Positions 54,250 to 62,555 of a stretch of 64,000 nucleotides of DNA are shown here, in pieces. A program made the translations under genes and the position numbers. The notes under the pieces were generated by a model. The model was not told the origin of the DNA, ran no database searches, and was given only the letters and a program-made list of their open reading frames with translations. The first letter of the stretch is position 1, and each line of letters starts with the position of its first letter. The stretch is from Pseudoalteromonas sp. '520P1 No. 423' (GTDB taxonomy: Bacteria; Pseudomonadota; Gammaproteobacteria; Enterobacterales; Alteromonadaceae), in the NCBI RefSeq assembly GCF_001269985.1, contig NZ_BBZB01000001.1:4006935-4070934 (forward strand), written 5' to 3'.

Positions 54250-55011
54250 TTAGAAATGCACTTGCACACCCATAAATGGGCCTTTAACGTCTAGATCTGT
54301 TGAAATATCATCAACATCATCAAGTTCGATCACTAATGAACGGTAACCAAATTTAACTGCAACATCTACAGCCATATTATCAATCACTTCCCAAGCAACA
54401 CCTACTTGAAAGTCTTGAATTTCACTATCGTCAATTGCTAATAAACTACCTTCAAAAAATACACTAAAGTCAGTCATAGGGATACCCACTTCAGCAGCAG
54501 CATAACCTAATGGCACGTAAGCAGAAAAACTTTCCTCTTCAGTTATGGTGGCTACACCATCAGTACCTGAAACTGAAATACTACCGTCTATATCTTTAAT
54601 ATTAAAACCTAAATCAATTGAAAGTAAGTCATTATCAAAAATTTCATAATATAAAACATAATCATTATGTGATAAATCTGAAACAGTACCAGCTTCTGAA
54701 TTTACTTGGAAAACGGTATCACCAAACTTAAACCCTTCAGTTAAAGTTGTAGAACCTACAACTTCAAGTTCATTATGTTTAATTTTAATATTTGGCACTA
54801 AAGGGATTGGATGCTCAAGCGCAACATAAAAACTGGTTAGTGTGTCATCCTCAAAATCAAAAGTTTCAAGATTATTTCCTTGAGCAAAACTACCTGTTGT
54901 TTGAGACTGCCAGCCTTCAATACCTGCATAAACACCTAAAATAGTATCAGCTTGTACAAGAGGTGCTGTTAAACCAGTTGCAACTAAAGCTGCTAACAAG
55001 TGCTTTTTCAT
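54250..55011 (-). CDS. TIGR04219-family outer-membrane beta-barrel protein
   Basis: A 253-aa exported protein: signal peptide ending V-Q-A-D at about 21, then I-L-G-V-Y-A-G-I-E-G-W, typical of this family, alternating beta strands and a C-terminal phenylalanine (G-V-Q-V-H-F) as in outer-membrane barrels. Calcium-like acidic stretches (E-L-D-D-V-D-D-I) are near the end. Function unknown. It follows the DUF2333 gene by three bases, so the two form an operon with a terminator behind. Confidence 0.83.
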   Translation of the reverse strand: MKKHLLAALVATGLTAPLVQADTILGVYAGIEGWQSQTTGSFAQGNNLETFDFEDDTLTSFYVALEHPIPLVPNIKIKHNELEVVGSTTLTEGFKFGDTVFQVNSEAGTVSDLSHNDYVLYYEIFDNDLLSIDLGFNIKDIDGSISVSGTDGVATITEEESFSAYVPLGYAAAEVGIPMTDFSVFFEGSLLAIDDSEIQDFQVGVAWEVIDNMAVDVAVKFGYRSLVIELDDVDDISTDLDVKGPFMGVQVHF

Positions 55012-55014
55012 AAT

Positions 55015-56001
55015 TTATCCCTGTGATAAAAGTTCTGAAAGTTCAATTAAAGCGGCATTAGCTCTGGAAATATAATTCGCCATCACTAAAGAGTGATTAG
55101 CTCCAATTCCAAAACCACTACCATTAAGAATCATAGGACTCCAAACTGTATCCTGAGTCGCTTCTAACTCTCTGATTATTTGTTGTAAACTGATTTTAGC
55201 ATTCTTTTTCTCTAATACATCAGAAAAATCAAATTCAGCCGCTTTTAAAAAATGCAGCAATGCCCATGATGCACCTCGCGCTTCATAAAATACATCATCA
55301 ATCTGCCACCAAGATGTTTTTATTTGGCTTTGTTTTGGGCTATATGTTGCTTGCTGTGCTGCACTATCACCTGCTAAATCCGTATTAATACGATCTTGAC
55401 CGACACTGGCGCTTAATCTTTGGCTTAAACTTCCTAATCTCTTTTCTGACTCTTTTAACCATTCCCTTAAATTATCCGCACGCGCATAAAACTGGCTTGA
55501 ATTAACAGTTTCATCTGCAATGCCATCACGATATTGAATTAAAAAATCTATACCTTTTTTATATTCAGATTCAGCACTTGGCCATGCCCAAGCCGTAGAG
55601 CTAATATTAAATTGTGGCTGCGCTTTTTTAAGTGCTGCATGCTCTGTTGATTGAGACTGGGAACGACTAAAGTCTTTACGCATAGATAACGCTAAGTCTC
55701 GTGTCATTTCCAATGCACCGTATTCCCAAGCCGGTATATTATCCATCACCACCGAAGGTGGCATCATATCATTTGATAAATAACCACCAGGTTTATCTAA
55801 TAATGTATTAGCGACTTCAATTAAGGTTGAAGTCGTGACATAACCTACAACTAATTTTTGATTTTTTTCATTTGCTTGCTGCTGCGCATGCTGTTTGACA
55901 TTAAAAACAGCGGGCTCAAAGCTCCAATACACAGCAATAAAATAATTAATTAATAATACACCTAATAGCCCAGCCGCTATTTTGCCTTTATGCTCTAACA
56001 T
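55015..56001 (-). CDS. DUF2333 family protein
   Basis: A 328-aa protein with one N-terminal helix (about 8-28) and a large periplasmic part. D-K-P-G-G-Y-L-S-N-D-M-M-P-P and N-I-P-A-W-E-Y-G-A-L are the family hallmarks, and A-W-A-L-L-H-F-L-K-A and N-G-S-G-F-G-I-G-A-N-H-S-L close it. The function of the family is not known; it is widespread in gammaproteobacteria. It lies nine bases after the PCuAC gene. Confidence 0.88.
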   Translation of the reverse strand: MLEHKGKIAAGLLGVLLINYFIAVYWSFEPAVFNVKQHAQQQANEKNQKLVVGYVTTSTLIEVANTLLDKPGGYLSNDMMPPSVVMDNIPAWEYGALEMTRDLALSMRKDFSRSQSQSTEHAALKKAQPQFNISSTAWAWPSAESEYKKGIDFLIQYRDGIADETVNSSQFYARADNLREWLKESEKRLGSLSQRLSASVGQDRINTDLAGDSAAQQATYSPKQSQIKTSWWQIDDVFYEARGASWALLHFLKAAEFDFSDVLEKKNAKISLQQIIRELEATQDTVWSPMILNGSGFGIGANHSLVMANYISRANAALIELSELLSQG

Positions 56002-56010
56002 ATAACTTCC

Positions 56011-56460
56011 TTAATGATGGCTATGGTTTTGTTTTTCTTCACCGATCTTTACAACATCGGCAAGAATAGAAATAGGTTCACCTTTTGTAAAGTGAAGTGT
56101 TAATTTGATTTTCTTTCCGGGTTTTGGAAGGTGAACGGGCTTGAATAACATCAAATGTAGTCCACCTGGACGAAATTGCACTTGGCTATAAGGTTTTATA
56201 TCAAGTGTATTTAACTGGCTCATTTTCATCATGCCATCAATAAATTCATGTTGATGAATTTCAACCCTTTGTATACCTGCAACTTCAGCAGAGACAAGTG
56301 TGCGCGTATCTTTAGTATCATTATCTAAATTAAAATAAGCGACGCTGTTGCTAGCGCCAGGTATAAATGCACGAACTTGCGCATCGATTATATTTGTATG
56401 CGCCTTAGCGATACTGATATTTAAAATAAAAAAAGCAAAAATAAATACTAAACACTTCAT
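56011..56460 (-). CDS. Periplasmic copper chaperone PCu(A)C
   Basis: A 149-aa exported protein with signal peptide to about residue 21 (A-K-A-H). The copper site H-x10-M-x21-H-x-M is exact: H69, M80, H102, M104. A histidine-rich C-terminus (N-H-S-H-H) may bind more metal. Such proteins deliver Cu(I) to the CuA site of cytochrome oxidase. The start at 56460 is ATG; a TTG four codons earlier is less likely. Together with the MbnP/MbnH genes it is a second copper-related protein in the window. Confidence 0.93.
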   Translation of the reverse strand: MKCLVFIFAFFILNISIAKAHTNIIDAQVRAFIPGASNSVAYFNLDNDTKDTRTLVSAEVAGIQRVEIHQHEFIDGMMKMSQLNTLDIKPYSQVQFRPGGLHLMLFKPVHLPKPGKKIKLTLHFTKGEPISILADVVKIGEEKQNHSHH

Positions 56461-56557
56461 AAATGTACCCAATTTATCTAATGAATATTTATTTTACCTC
56501 ATCATATGCTTTGGCGCACTTATCTCATTGTATTAATTTGTATTAATGAGTTTTTCG

Positions 56558-56899
56558 TTAATAACGTGCTGAAGCAGGCTGTTTTTCTCCAATAAGTAGC
56601 CAAATTACTAAGCCGATTAATAAAAATGGCCATAAAACAGCAACGCCACTAAAAAGTAACGCACCCGCAACAACTAACAAACTCGCTCCAATAATACCTG
56701 CAATACCTACAGCTAAAAATACACATACCGCGATCACGGCACAAATTGCAAAAACAACAAAAAGCACTGTTGCGATAGGTTCAAACCATAAATCATCTAA
56801 TTGAAAGTTAAATGGCCAGTGGATATGAAAATGCTCAAAGTGGAAAAACCCACACATGTATAAAAAACATATCAAGCCAATAATTATCAGTGTTTTCAT
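56558..56899 (-). CDS. Membrane protein of the psp operon (113 aa)
   Basis: AGGAG lies six bases before ATG 56899; a much longer frame is not credible because it overlaps pspC and lacks a ribosome site. The protein has a first helix (about 2-17), a His/Phe-rich segment (F-H-F-E-H-F-H-I-H-W), then two or three long helices. It is the third gene after pspA and pspC. I do not recognise the family; its place suggests an envelope-stress role, and the histidine cluster could bind metal. Confidence 0.7.
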   Translation of the reverse strand: MKTLIIIGLICFLYMCGFFHFEHFHIHWPFNFQLDDLWFEPIATVLFVVFAICAVIAVCVFLAVGIAGIIGASLLVVAGALLFSGVAVLWPFLLIGLVIWLLIGEKQPASARY

Positions 56900-56952
56900 A
56901 AAAGCTCCTAACCCCATCTCATTTCGATTTGGGGCTATCAAATTGAAAAAGG

Positions 56953-57156
56953 CTAATAACGCTCTGGTAAAACCATCGCACCAACAAAGTATCCAATTAA
57001 AACTGCAACAGGAAACATGAAAAATAAAAGTAATGTCGCTAAACGTACACCCCAAACAGGAAAGTCATTACTTTTAGCTAACCCAGCACATACACCAGAT
57101 ATTTTTTTATTTAACTTATCTTTATAAAATGAACTTGTATTTCGATATTTACGCAT
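56953..57156 (-). CDS. pspC: PspC-domain protein
   Basis: A 67-aa protein that is essentially one PspC domain: L-N-K-K-I-S-G-V-C-A-G-L-A followed by W-G-V-R-L-A-T, then a membrane helix (about 38-62). GGGGGAAG precedes the ATG. Shorter than E. coli PspC (119 aa), lacking the C-terminal leucine zipper. It lies 22 bases after pspA and would act as a membrane sensor or toxin-protective partner of PspA. Confidence 0.92.
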   Translation of the reverse strand: MRKYRNTSSFYKDKLNKKISGVCAGLAKSNDFPVWGVRLATLLLFFMFPVAVLIGYFVGAMVLPERY

Positions 57157-57178
57157 AACTTCCCCCTATATTTATAAA

Positions 57179-57838
57179 CTAAACTGCAACTTTCTTTTTC
57201 AGTTCAGCTAACTGAGCTTCTATTTCATCATTTTTTTCAAGCTCTTCAAATTGTTGCTGTAAACTGCATGCTTTTCCTAAATCATAAGATTCAACTTTTG
57301 CTTCAATCTCATCAACTTTTCGCTCTACAGATTCAAAACGCTCAAACGCTTTATTTATTTGTTCGCTATGAAGCTGTGTTTTAACTCTTAATAGCGAAGT
57401 AACGGTTTCTTCCCTTTTCATAATGCTTGCTTGCTTTGCTTTTGCTTGATCTAACTTGGCTTGTAAATTATCCACATCTTCTTTTAATTTATTTAAAGCA
57501 TCATCAACCTTTGCCAATTCAAGCGTTAAACTCTCGACTGCTTTAGCTCCTTTACTTTTTTCGATTAAAGCTGATTTTGCTAAATCATCTCGTTGTTTTT
57601 CCAGTGCGAGTTCAGCTTTTTCCTGCCAGAAGTCAATTGATTGATTAACTGAACTCAACTCTCTATTAAGCGTTTTTTTATCTCCTAAAAATCCTGCCTG
57701 CGTACTTCTAACTTCGACTAATGTTTCTTCCATTTCTTGTATCATTAGGCGCACTAGCTTTTCAGGGTCTTCAGCTTTATCTAATGCTGATAAAACATTT
57801 GATTGAATAATATCTGTTAAACGAGTAAATACTCCCAT
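57179..57838 (-). CDS. pspA: Phage shock protein A (PspA/IM30)
   Basis: A 219-aa ESCRT-III-like membrane-binding protein: amphipathic N-terminal helix (M-G-V-F-T-R-L-T-D-I-I-Q-S-N), the motif A-E-D-P-E-K-L-V-R-L-M-I-Q-E-M-E-E-T-L, and a long coiled coil to the end. It repairs stressed inner membrane and in enterobacteria inhibits PspF. GGAGAAAGG precedes the ATG. A sigma54-type promoter lies about 54-69 bases upstream. No pspF gene is in the window. Confidence 0.96.
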   Translation of the reverse strand: MGVFTRLTDIIQSNVLSALDKAEDPEKLVRLMIQEMEETLVEVRSTQAGFLGDKKTLNRELSSVNQSIDFWQEKAELALEKQRDDLAKSALIEKSKGAKAVESLTLELAKVDDALNKLKEDVDNLQAKLDQAKAKQASIMKREETVTSLLRVKTQLHSEQINKAFERFESVERKVDEIEAKVESYDLGKACSLQQQFEELEKNDEIEAQLAELKKKVAV

Positions 57839-57891
57839 AACCTTTCTCCTTGTTGATTAATATTTATTTTTAAATTTATATATTTAACTAT

Positions 57892-57907
57892 TACAAGTGC
57901 TGTGCCA
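57892..57907 (-). promoter_or_regulatory. Sigma54-type promoter of pspA
   Basis: Minus strand TGGCAC-AGCAC-TTGT matches the -24/-12 consensus TGGCAC-N5-TTGC with one change. Its place before pspA, a classical sigma54/PspF target, supports it. A second copy precedes the 95-aa gene. Confidence 0.82.
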
Positions 57908-58087
57908 ACTAAGTTATAAAAAATAAAACACTATAAAAACAACAAGATAAAACAAATACTTAAAAATATTTAGTAATTAACAATGCTAAAGTATTCTAGC
58001 CAGTATAAATTTTGGTTAATTTAACCACTACAAATAGTCTAATTGACCAACTGATTTGAAGGAGAATTTATAGTCATTTTTAGGTTA

Positions 58088-58164
58088 GAGGTTCGAGGTT
58101 CGAGGTTCGAGGTTCGAGGTTCGAGGTTCGAGGTTCGAGGTTCGAGGTTCGAGGTTCGAGGTTC
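58088..58164. repeat. Heptanucleotide microsatellite, 11 x GAGGTTC
   Basis: Eleven perfect copies of GAGGTTC, preceded by a degenerate TAGGTTA. It lies about 180 bases upstream of the pspA promoter and about 180 bases after the 37-aa gene, outside any supported gene. Confidence 0.98.
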
Positions 58165-58345
58165 GAAAATATTATTCAAGATGTTTGTTTTTCGAGGAGT
58201 AATATGAATTTTTGAAGATTAATTTTGCTGGATAAAAAAACAGAATGAATATTTATGATTTTTGCAAAGTATATAAGTATTAAGATCTCATACATGTAAT
58301 CACTTAAATAAAGTCGACATTGTTTAAGGCAACGATTTCAGACTA

Positions 58346-58459
58346 TTACAGTTGTGAGTAATAAGGCAGCTTTTGAAATAAGTTAACACCTATATAGGTT
58401 GCAGCCATGCTTAATACTGGAATTAAGAATAATGTTAAAAGCGGAAATAAATCGAACAT
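58346..58459 (-). CDS. Membrane microprotein (37 aa), paralogue of the 42-aa protein
   Basis: AGGTGG lies six bases before the ATG. The protein M-F-D-L-F-P-L-L-T-L-F-L-I-P-V-L-S-M-A-A continues T-Y-I-G-V-N-L-F-Q-K-L-P-Y-Y. It aligns with the 42-aa protein at 58617-58745 over the hydrophobic segment: P-V-x-S, T-x2-G-x2-L and a proline near the end are shared. It lies 157 bases after the 42-aa gene. A single-pass membrane protein, role unknown, probably part of the same stress unit. Confidence 0.6.
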   Translation of the reverse strand: MFDLFPLLTLFLIPVLSMAATYIGVNLFQKLPYYSQL

Positions 58460-58616
58460 TGGAGCCACCTAATTTTATGTTATCTATAAAGAAGAAACCG
58501 TAAAATAACGTAATTATTTTTAAATTATTTCATAAAGTGATGAATGGTTAATATAAATGATGAATGGAAAAACACTAAAACATTGATAAATCTAACCTGA
58601 GTGACTTAGGTTAAAC

Positions 58617-58745
58617 TTATCTCCTGTCAAAACACAATTGCATTAAATTTGGCGCTCTTTTACTTAACTGAATCCCCATAAACGTTACTAATAAACTTGC
58701 TACAGGTGTAAGTAATATGCTGAACAATAATGATGATTGAATCAT
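58617..58745 (-). CDS. Membrane microprotein (42 aa) downstream of the sigma54-controlled 95-aa gene
   Basis: The frame starts with ATG 58745, 10 bases after the 95-aa gene, with AGGGA before it. The protein M-I-Q-S-S-L-L-F-S-I-L-L-T-P-V-A-S-L-L-V continues T-F-M-G-I-Q-L-S-K-R-A-P and ends C-F-D-R-R. One membrane helix, basic C-terminus. The paralogous 37-aa gene follows. Being conserved in sequence within the locus is the best evidence that both are translated. Confidence 0.62.
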   Translation of the reverse strand: MIQSSLLFSILLTPVASLLVTFMGIQLSKRAPNLMQLCFDRR

Positions 58746-58755
58746 AGCAACATCC

Positions 58756-59043
58756 CTACTTAGTTAATTGTTTGATAATGATAGACTTTTTTTTCGTATG
58801 AGATTGGGCTTTTAAATCTCTGATAATCACGCGATTTGGTCGAATTTCATTATTAAATTCATTCAAATATTTACTAATGCTTCTATAAGTCTCTTTTTCT
58901 ATTTGAAGTTTTGCTTCATTAACTTGAGATAAAACAATATGATCCATCATAGTTTTAAAATTTACTTGTTCTGCGCTAACTGATGCTGATACACCTAAAA
59001 TAGTAAAAATACCTACTGCAACTTTTTGAGTAAACTGTGACAT
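58756..59043 (-). CDS. Small secreted protein under a sigma54-type promoter (95 aa)
   Basis: AAGGAG precedes the ATG. Signal peptide to about residue 24 (A-S-V-S-A-E); the mature 70 residues are polar and helical, with a basic C-terminal half (R-P-N-R-V-I-I-R-D-L-K ... K-K-K-S). No family recognised. The upstream TGGCAC-N5-TTGT matches that of pspA, so it should be induced together with the psp genes. It heads an operon with the 42- and 37-aa membrane proteins. Confidence 0.72.
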   Translation of the reverse strand: MSQFTQKVAVGIFTILGVSASVSAEQVNFKTMMDHIVLSQVNEAKLQIEKETYRSISKYLNEFNNEIRPNRVIIRDLKAQSHTKKKSIIIKQLTK

Positions 59044-59099
59044 TTTATTCTCCTTGAAATTAAATAATGTCGATTTTGTTTTAAAGTTACATTAGGTAT

Positions 59100-59115
59100 T
59101 ACAAGGTATGTGCCA
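59100..59115 (-). promoter_or_regulatory. Sigma54-type promoter of the 95-aa gene
   Basis: Minus strand TGGCAC-ATACC-TTGTA, 57-72 bases before the ATG. The TTGGCAC-N5-TTGTAAT frame is shared with the pspA promoter. Confidence 0.8.
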
Positions 59116-59246
59116 ACTATAAAGGAAAGATGCAAGCAGTTGATTGTAAAGGGATTTTAAAATAAAAGACTTATAAAGTGGTGAATTTAACGAAATAATT
59201 GGTGAGTTTGACGATAAAATTATAAATTTATCTTTAATGTGATTCC

Positions 59247-59273
59247 GATTTCGGGAATCTAAATCCCGAAATC
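59247..59273. repeat. Perfect 10-bp hairpin GATTTCGGGA / TCCCGAAATC
   Basis: Seven-base loop, 41 bases after the dusA stop. No T tract follows, but it may end the dusA message. The CCCGA core is shared with the repeat at 40804-40828. Confidence 0.65.
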
Positions 59274-59313
59274 AAGACACTATTTCTTACATTTTATAAT
59301 ATCTAAAGTGCAG

Positions 59314-60291
59314 TTATTCCGGCACAAATGATAATGCTTTTTCCATTGTATTAATATCAGCTTGTTTACCATGACCATTTTCAGATAAATGACGGCGGTA
59401 TGAACGTGCACCAGGTAACCCTTGAAACATGCCCAACATATGACGCGCCACATGCCAAAAATTCGCGCCTTTAGTCATTTCATCTTCAATGTAGTCATAC
59501 ATATTACGTACAACCTGATGACGTGTAATCGGGTTAACAGTTTCATCACCATAAATAAGCTGATCAACTTGCGCCAATATAAACGGGTTTGCATATGCTT
59601 CACGCCCCATCATCACACCATCAAGTTTATCTAAATGCGCAATAGACTCACTCAAAGTTTTAACTCCGCCATTAATACTAATATCTAAATGAGGATAATC
59701 TTTTTTAAGCTGATAAACGCGTTCGTAATCAAGTGGTGGTACTTCTCTATTTTCTTTAGGACTCAAACCACTTAACCATGCTTTTCGTGCATGAATAATA
59801 TAGTCATCACAACCCACTTTATGTGTGGTATCTATAAAGTCACATAAAAACTCATAGGAATCCTGCTCGTCTATTCCAATACGTGTTTTTAAAGTAACAG
59901 GAATATCCACTTGTGCTTTCATTGCTGAAACACAATCAGCAACCAAAGTCGGTTCAGCCATTAAACATGCGCCAAAACGTCCATTTTGCACACGATCAGA
60001 TGGACAACCTACATTTAAGTTTATTTCATTATAACCGCGTTCTTGTGCTAACTTTGCACACTTAGCTAAAGCTTCAGGATCTGAGCCCCCTAACTGCAAA
60101 GCAACAGGTTGTTCATGATGATTAAAATGTAAATAATCCCCTCGGCCAAATAAAATAGCACCAGTCGTGACCATTTCTGTATATAAAACAGTATTTTTAG
60201 TTAACTGGCGATGAAAAGTACGGCAATGACGGTCAGTCCAATCGAGCATAGGTGCAATTGAAAATCTACGGTTAACAGGTTTGTTGTTCAT
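59314..60291 (-). CDS. dusA: tRNA-dihydrouridine(20/20a) synthase DusA
   Basis: A 325-aa FMN enzyme that reduces uridine in the tRNA D-loop. Start [17 protein letters not shown] is diagnostic of DusA; the catalytic cysteine is C96 in [13 protein letters not shown] and I-N-G-G-V-K-T bind substrate and flavin. Full length (E. coli about 330). dusA 5' ends are frequent integration sites for mobile elements; no element is present here and the start is intact. Confidence 0.96.
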   Translation of the reverse strand: MNNKPVNRRFSIAPMLDWTDRHCRTFHRQLTKNTVLYTEMVTTGAILFGRGDYLHFNHHEQPVALQLGGSDPEALAKCAKLAQERGYNEINLNVGCPSDRVQNGRFGACLMAEPTLVADCVSAMKAQVDIPVTLKTRIGIDEQDSYEFLCDFIDTTHKVGCDDYIIHARKAWLSGLSPKENREVPPLDYERVYQLKKDYPHLDISINGGVKTLSESIAHLDKLDGVMMGREAYANPFILAQVDQLIYGDETVNPITRHQVVRNMYDYIEDEMTKGANFWHVARHMLGMFQGLPGARSYRRHLSENGHGKQADINTMEKALSFVPE

Positions 60292-60298
60292 ATTCTAT

Positions 60299-60339
60299 CT
60301 AGGCCTTATATTTACTGGGCTTAGCTGGCTAAGGCCTAG
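60299..60339. repeat. Perfect 10-bp inverted repeat upstream of dusA
   Basis: CTAGGCCTTA / TAAGGCCTAG around a 21-base loop, starting eight bases before the dusA ATG. In the mRNA leader it could hide the ribosome site; as DNA it could be an operator or a repeat element. Confidence 0.6.
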
Positions 60340-60538
60340 CAACCGCTCAACTTCAAAATTGTTAATTTAACCATCACACGGGACCACAAATATGAACCAT
60401 AAAACTGTTCTTAATTGCATTAGGTGACGGATAAAAATAATGGCGTATTTTATCATAGAAGTTGTAAAGCCTGCCAATAAGAAAGTTTACTTATTTATAA
60501 TTCATAAAGGCCACTTTAATTTAGCGGCCTCGAATGTT

Positions 60539-61197
60539 TTATTTATCTGAATAACCCCAAGGGCTGCCGGTGGTGTAATTGGTTTAGTTAAGTCAAAATC
60601 AACACGAAATAACTTTCCTTGCCTAACTAATCTATAGGTAAATCTTTTTGGGTAAATATGCATTTCCCAAATGTTATGAGTAGATTGTGGAATTTTACGT
60701 CGGATAAAATCTTCTTTTTAATATTGATCCGCAGGGAAAAACTGCGCCAGCGCAAAACCCGCATCAACCGTGTGACCTCCATACATAGTGACATCATCAT
60801 ATGAGCCATCTTTTAGTCTATCATCGTGCTTTAATGAAATACCCGAACCTGTTTTGGTTAAAATCCAAGTTCTTGAAGCATCGTTACCCACGTGGAATGG
60901 GATCTGTAATTCTCGAACTGAACACTTTCTTACATGCATCACCAATTTTTTATTTGCAAAAGAATCACTGTTTGCGCTATCTGCAACTAGCTTGCCTTCA
61001 TAGGCTTTACCGCAATGGGCTTTTAAATTATTAAAGTAAGCATCTTGGCTGGCGATTGAAACGAAAGGAACCTCTAAAATGATCGGTGTTTCTTTGGCTG
61101 TTGCGCTCGTAGCTGCGGCTAAAGCTAGCGTAGTTGAAATCATTTTTATTATATTTTTTATTGGCTGAGTTCTAAGCTTAATTAAAGTGAACGACAT
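60539..61197 (-). pseudogene. Exported protein gene with premature stop and terminal frameshift
   Basis: The first frame (159 aa) has a signal peptide ending T-S-A-T-A-K and two cysteines (A-H-C-G-K, R-K-C-S-V). It stops at TAA 60720-60718 after F-F-P-A-D-Q-Y. The same frame continues without stops for some 55 codons of protein-like sequence (K-E-D-F-I-R-R-K-I-P ... I-Y-P-K-R-F-T-Y-R-L-V ... F-R-V-D-F-D-L-T). A missing C near 60560 then shifts the last residues (W-G-Y-S-D-K, stop at 60539). The start could also be at 61143. I do not recognise the family. The truncated 159-aa product may still be made. Confidence 0.6.
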
Positions 61198-61330
61198 ATT
61201 GGCATATCATTACAGGCACTTACTAATAACTTAAGTTAGTATGCTATTAAGATGCGGCTACTTGTATTCTCAGTTGATATAGTTAATACAAGATTTGAAC
61301 TTACCTTGTTAATAATTATTACGAAGTGGA

Positions 61331-61897
61331 TTATTTTTTATAAAATGGGTTATATATATTGAATAACTTATAAAGGGAATGTATTGGATAAATACTTATG
61401 ACAACCAAAACAAGTAAATTAATACTAACAACGGTTAATTTGTAATATGGCACAAAAGAATCAAGGTCAAGAAAACCTCTTAAATACAGTTGAATAAGCT
61501 GTATCAAACACATAATACTCGATGTCATAAAACAAAAATGGGCGACGAAATAAAACGGACATTTCTTAATTCTATGCACATAAAATAAAGCAATAACAAA
61601 TAAAAGCTCCATCATAAACATAGATAAATAAAACAGCTTTCTAAGTTTCATTTTTTCCACTTCAAATGAGAACGTAAAATCTCTGACTTCAGAAGTCATA
61701 AAATGAAAAATGAAAACTGTGAGCGCACTTAGAAAACTAGAAAGTAAAATATGATTACTTTCATCTTTATTTTTTTCGCCAAATATTAAAGGAATTATTT
61801 CACGCATAAATAAGAGCAAAATCATTGTAAACGAAAGCGCTTCAAATTTAATGATCAAGACCCCTAAAGTCTTAAGTGCGATATCAATACCTATCAT
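61331..61897 (-). CDS. Polytopic membrane protein of unknown function (188 aa)
   Basis: Five to six hydrophobic segments (about 5-35, 50-66, 85-108, 115-135, 150-172) with basic loops (K-M-K-L-R-K, H-R-I-K-K). It starts 12 bases after the small motif-peptide gene and is cotranscribed with it. No family is recognised. Possible roles, by position only, are export or sensing of the small protein. Confidence 0.6.
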   Translation of the reverse strand: MIGIDIALKTLGVLIIKFEALSFTMILLLFMREIIPLIFGEKNKDESNHILLSSFLSALTVFIFHFMTSEVRDFTFSFEVEKMKLRKLFYLSMFMMELLFVIALFYVHRIKKCPFYFVAHFCFMTSSIMCLIQLIQLYLRGFLDLDSFVPYYKLTVVSINLLVLVVISIYPIHSLYKLFNIYNPFYKK

Positions 61898-61909
61898 TGA
61901 AGAGCGCCT

Positions 61910-62176
61910 TTATTTAGGGGGCTCAATACCATCACCTCCTCCTGAACCTAGAGTTTTAGGAGGTTCAATACCGTCACCTCCTCCTGAACCATTCGGTTCA
62001 AGTATCACACTATCAAGTGCTAACTTCCTGAGCCCATCCATGCTAAAACTTACAACATCTGACTCTAAGGTGGCTTTAGTTTGAGTATTTCCCCCCTCTT
62101 TAGAAGAGCTCATGTCTTGCGAGTTGAGTGAATTTATTGCCTGATAATCATTTACTTTTGTTCCTGTAACATTCAT
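61910..62176 (-). CDS. Small protein with duplicated G-S-G-G-G-D-G-I-E-P-P-K C-terminal motif (88 aa)
   Basis: AAGGAG precedes the ATG. The first 60 residues are polar without a signal peptide (M-N-V-T-G-T-K-V-N-D-Y-Q ... L-R-K-L-A-L-D-S). The last 28 residues are two copies of G-S-G-G-G-D-G-I-E-P-P-K separated by T-L, a 42-base direct repeat (about 61913-61990) with a few silent changes. A leader-like front plus repeated short C-terminal units recalls precursors of processed peptides, but no modifying enzyme or protease gene is adjacent apart from the membrane protein. Function unknown. Confidence 0.65.
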   Translation of the reverse strand: MNVTGTKVNDYQAINSLNSQDMSSSKEGGNTQTKATLESDVVSFSMDGLRKLALDSVILEPNGSGGGDGIEPPKTLGSGGGDGIEPPK

Positions 62177-62555
62177 AACTTACTCCTTGACTTTTATTTA
62201 AAATACAAAGGTTTTCTGTAATAACTTATGCCACTTGTTATAAATAATAGACAGCTATGGTAATTCTATATTGGGAAAACATTGTTATTTATTTTTTTCA
62301 AATTAATAAATAAGTTGTATTTTATAAGTGCTATTGTATGGCCTTGAGATCAAAGGTTAATGAACTCAAAATTGCGAGTTATAAAAGCAAAAATTAAGCA
62401 AATACATTTAAATTGTTAAACTTAAAGTGAAAATAAGAGCTCTTACGTATTATGGTACATATATTAAGCAGATTTTCACGCTACATTGGTATAGAATAAA
62501 ATCATTAATAAATACCAATATAGCGATAATCTGGTTGGTATAAGGATATAAATGC
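62177..62555. other. Divergent control region upstream of zur
   Basis: About 380 AT-rich bases between two divergent genes. Near zur an inverted repeat ATTGGTAT (62485-62492) / ATACCAAT (62512-62519) and a further TTGGTAT (62535-62541) lie within 70 bases of the start; they could be binding sites for Zur or another regulator. No gene is seen. Confidence 0.4.

Noticed and set aside
56900..57055. N-terminal extension of the 113-aa psp membrane protein
   Set aside because: The extra 52 residues overlap pspC, lack a ribosome site and are unlike the rest; AGGAG supports the internal start.
60627..60809. 60-aa minus-strand frame at the end of the broken exported-protein gene
   Set aside because: It is an out-of-frame reading of that gene; the coding-like continuation lies in the original frame after the TAA.
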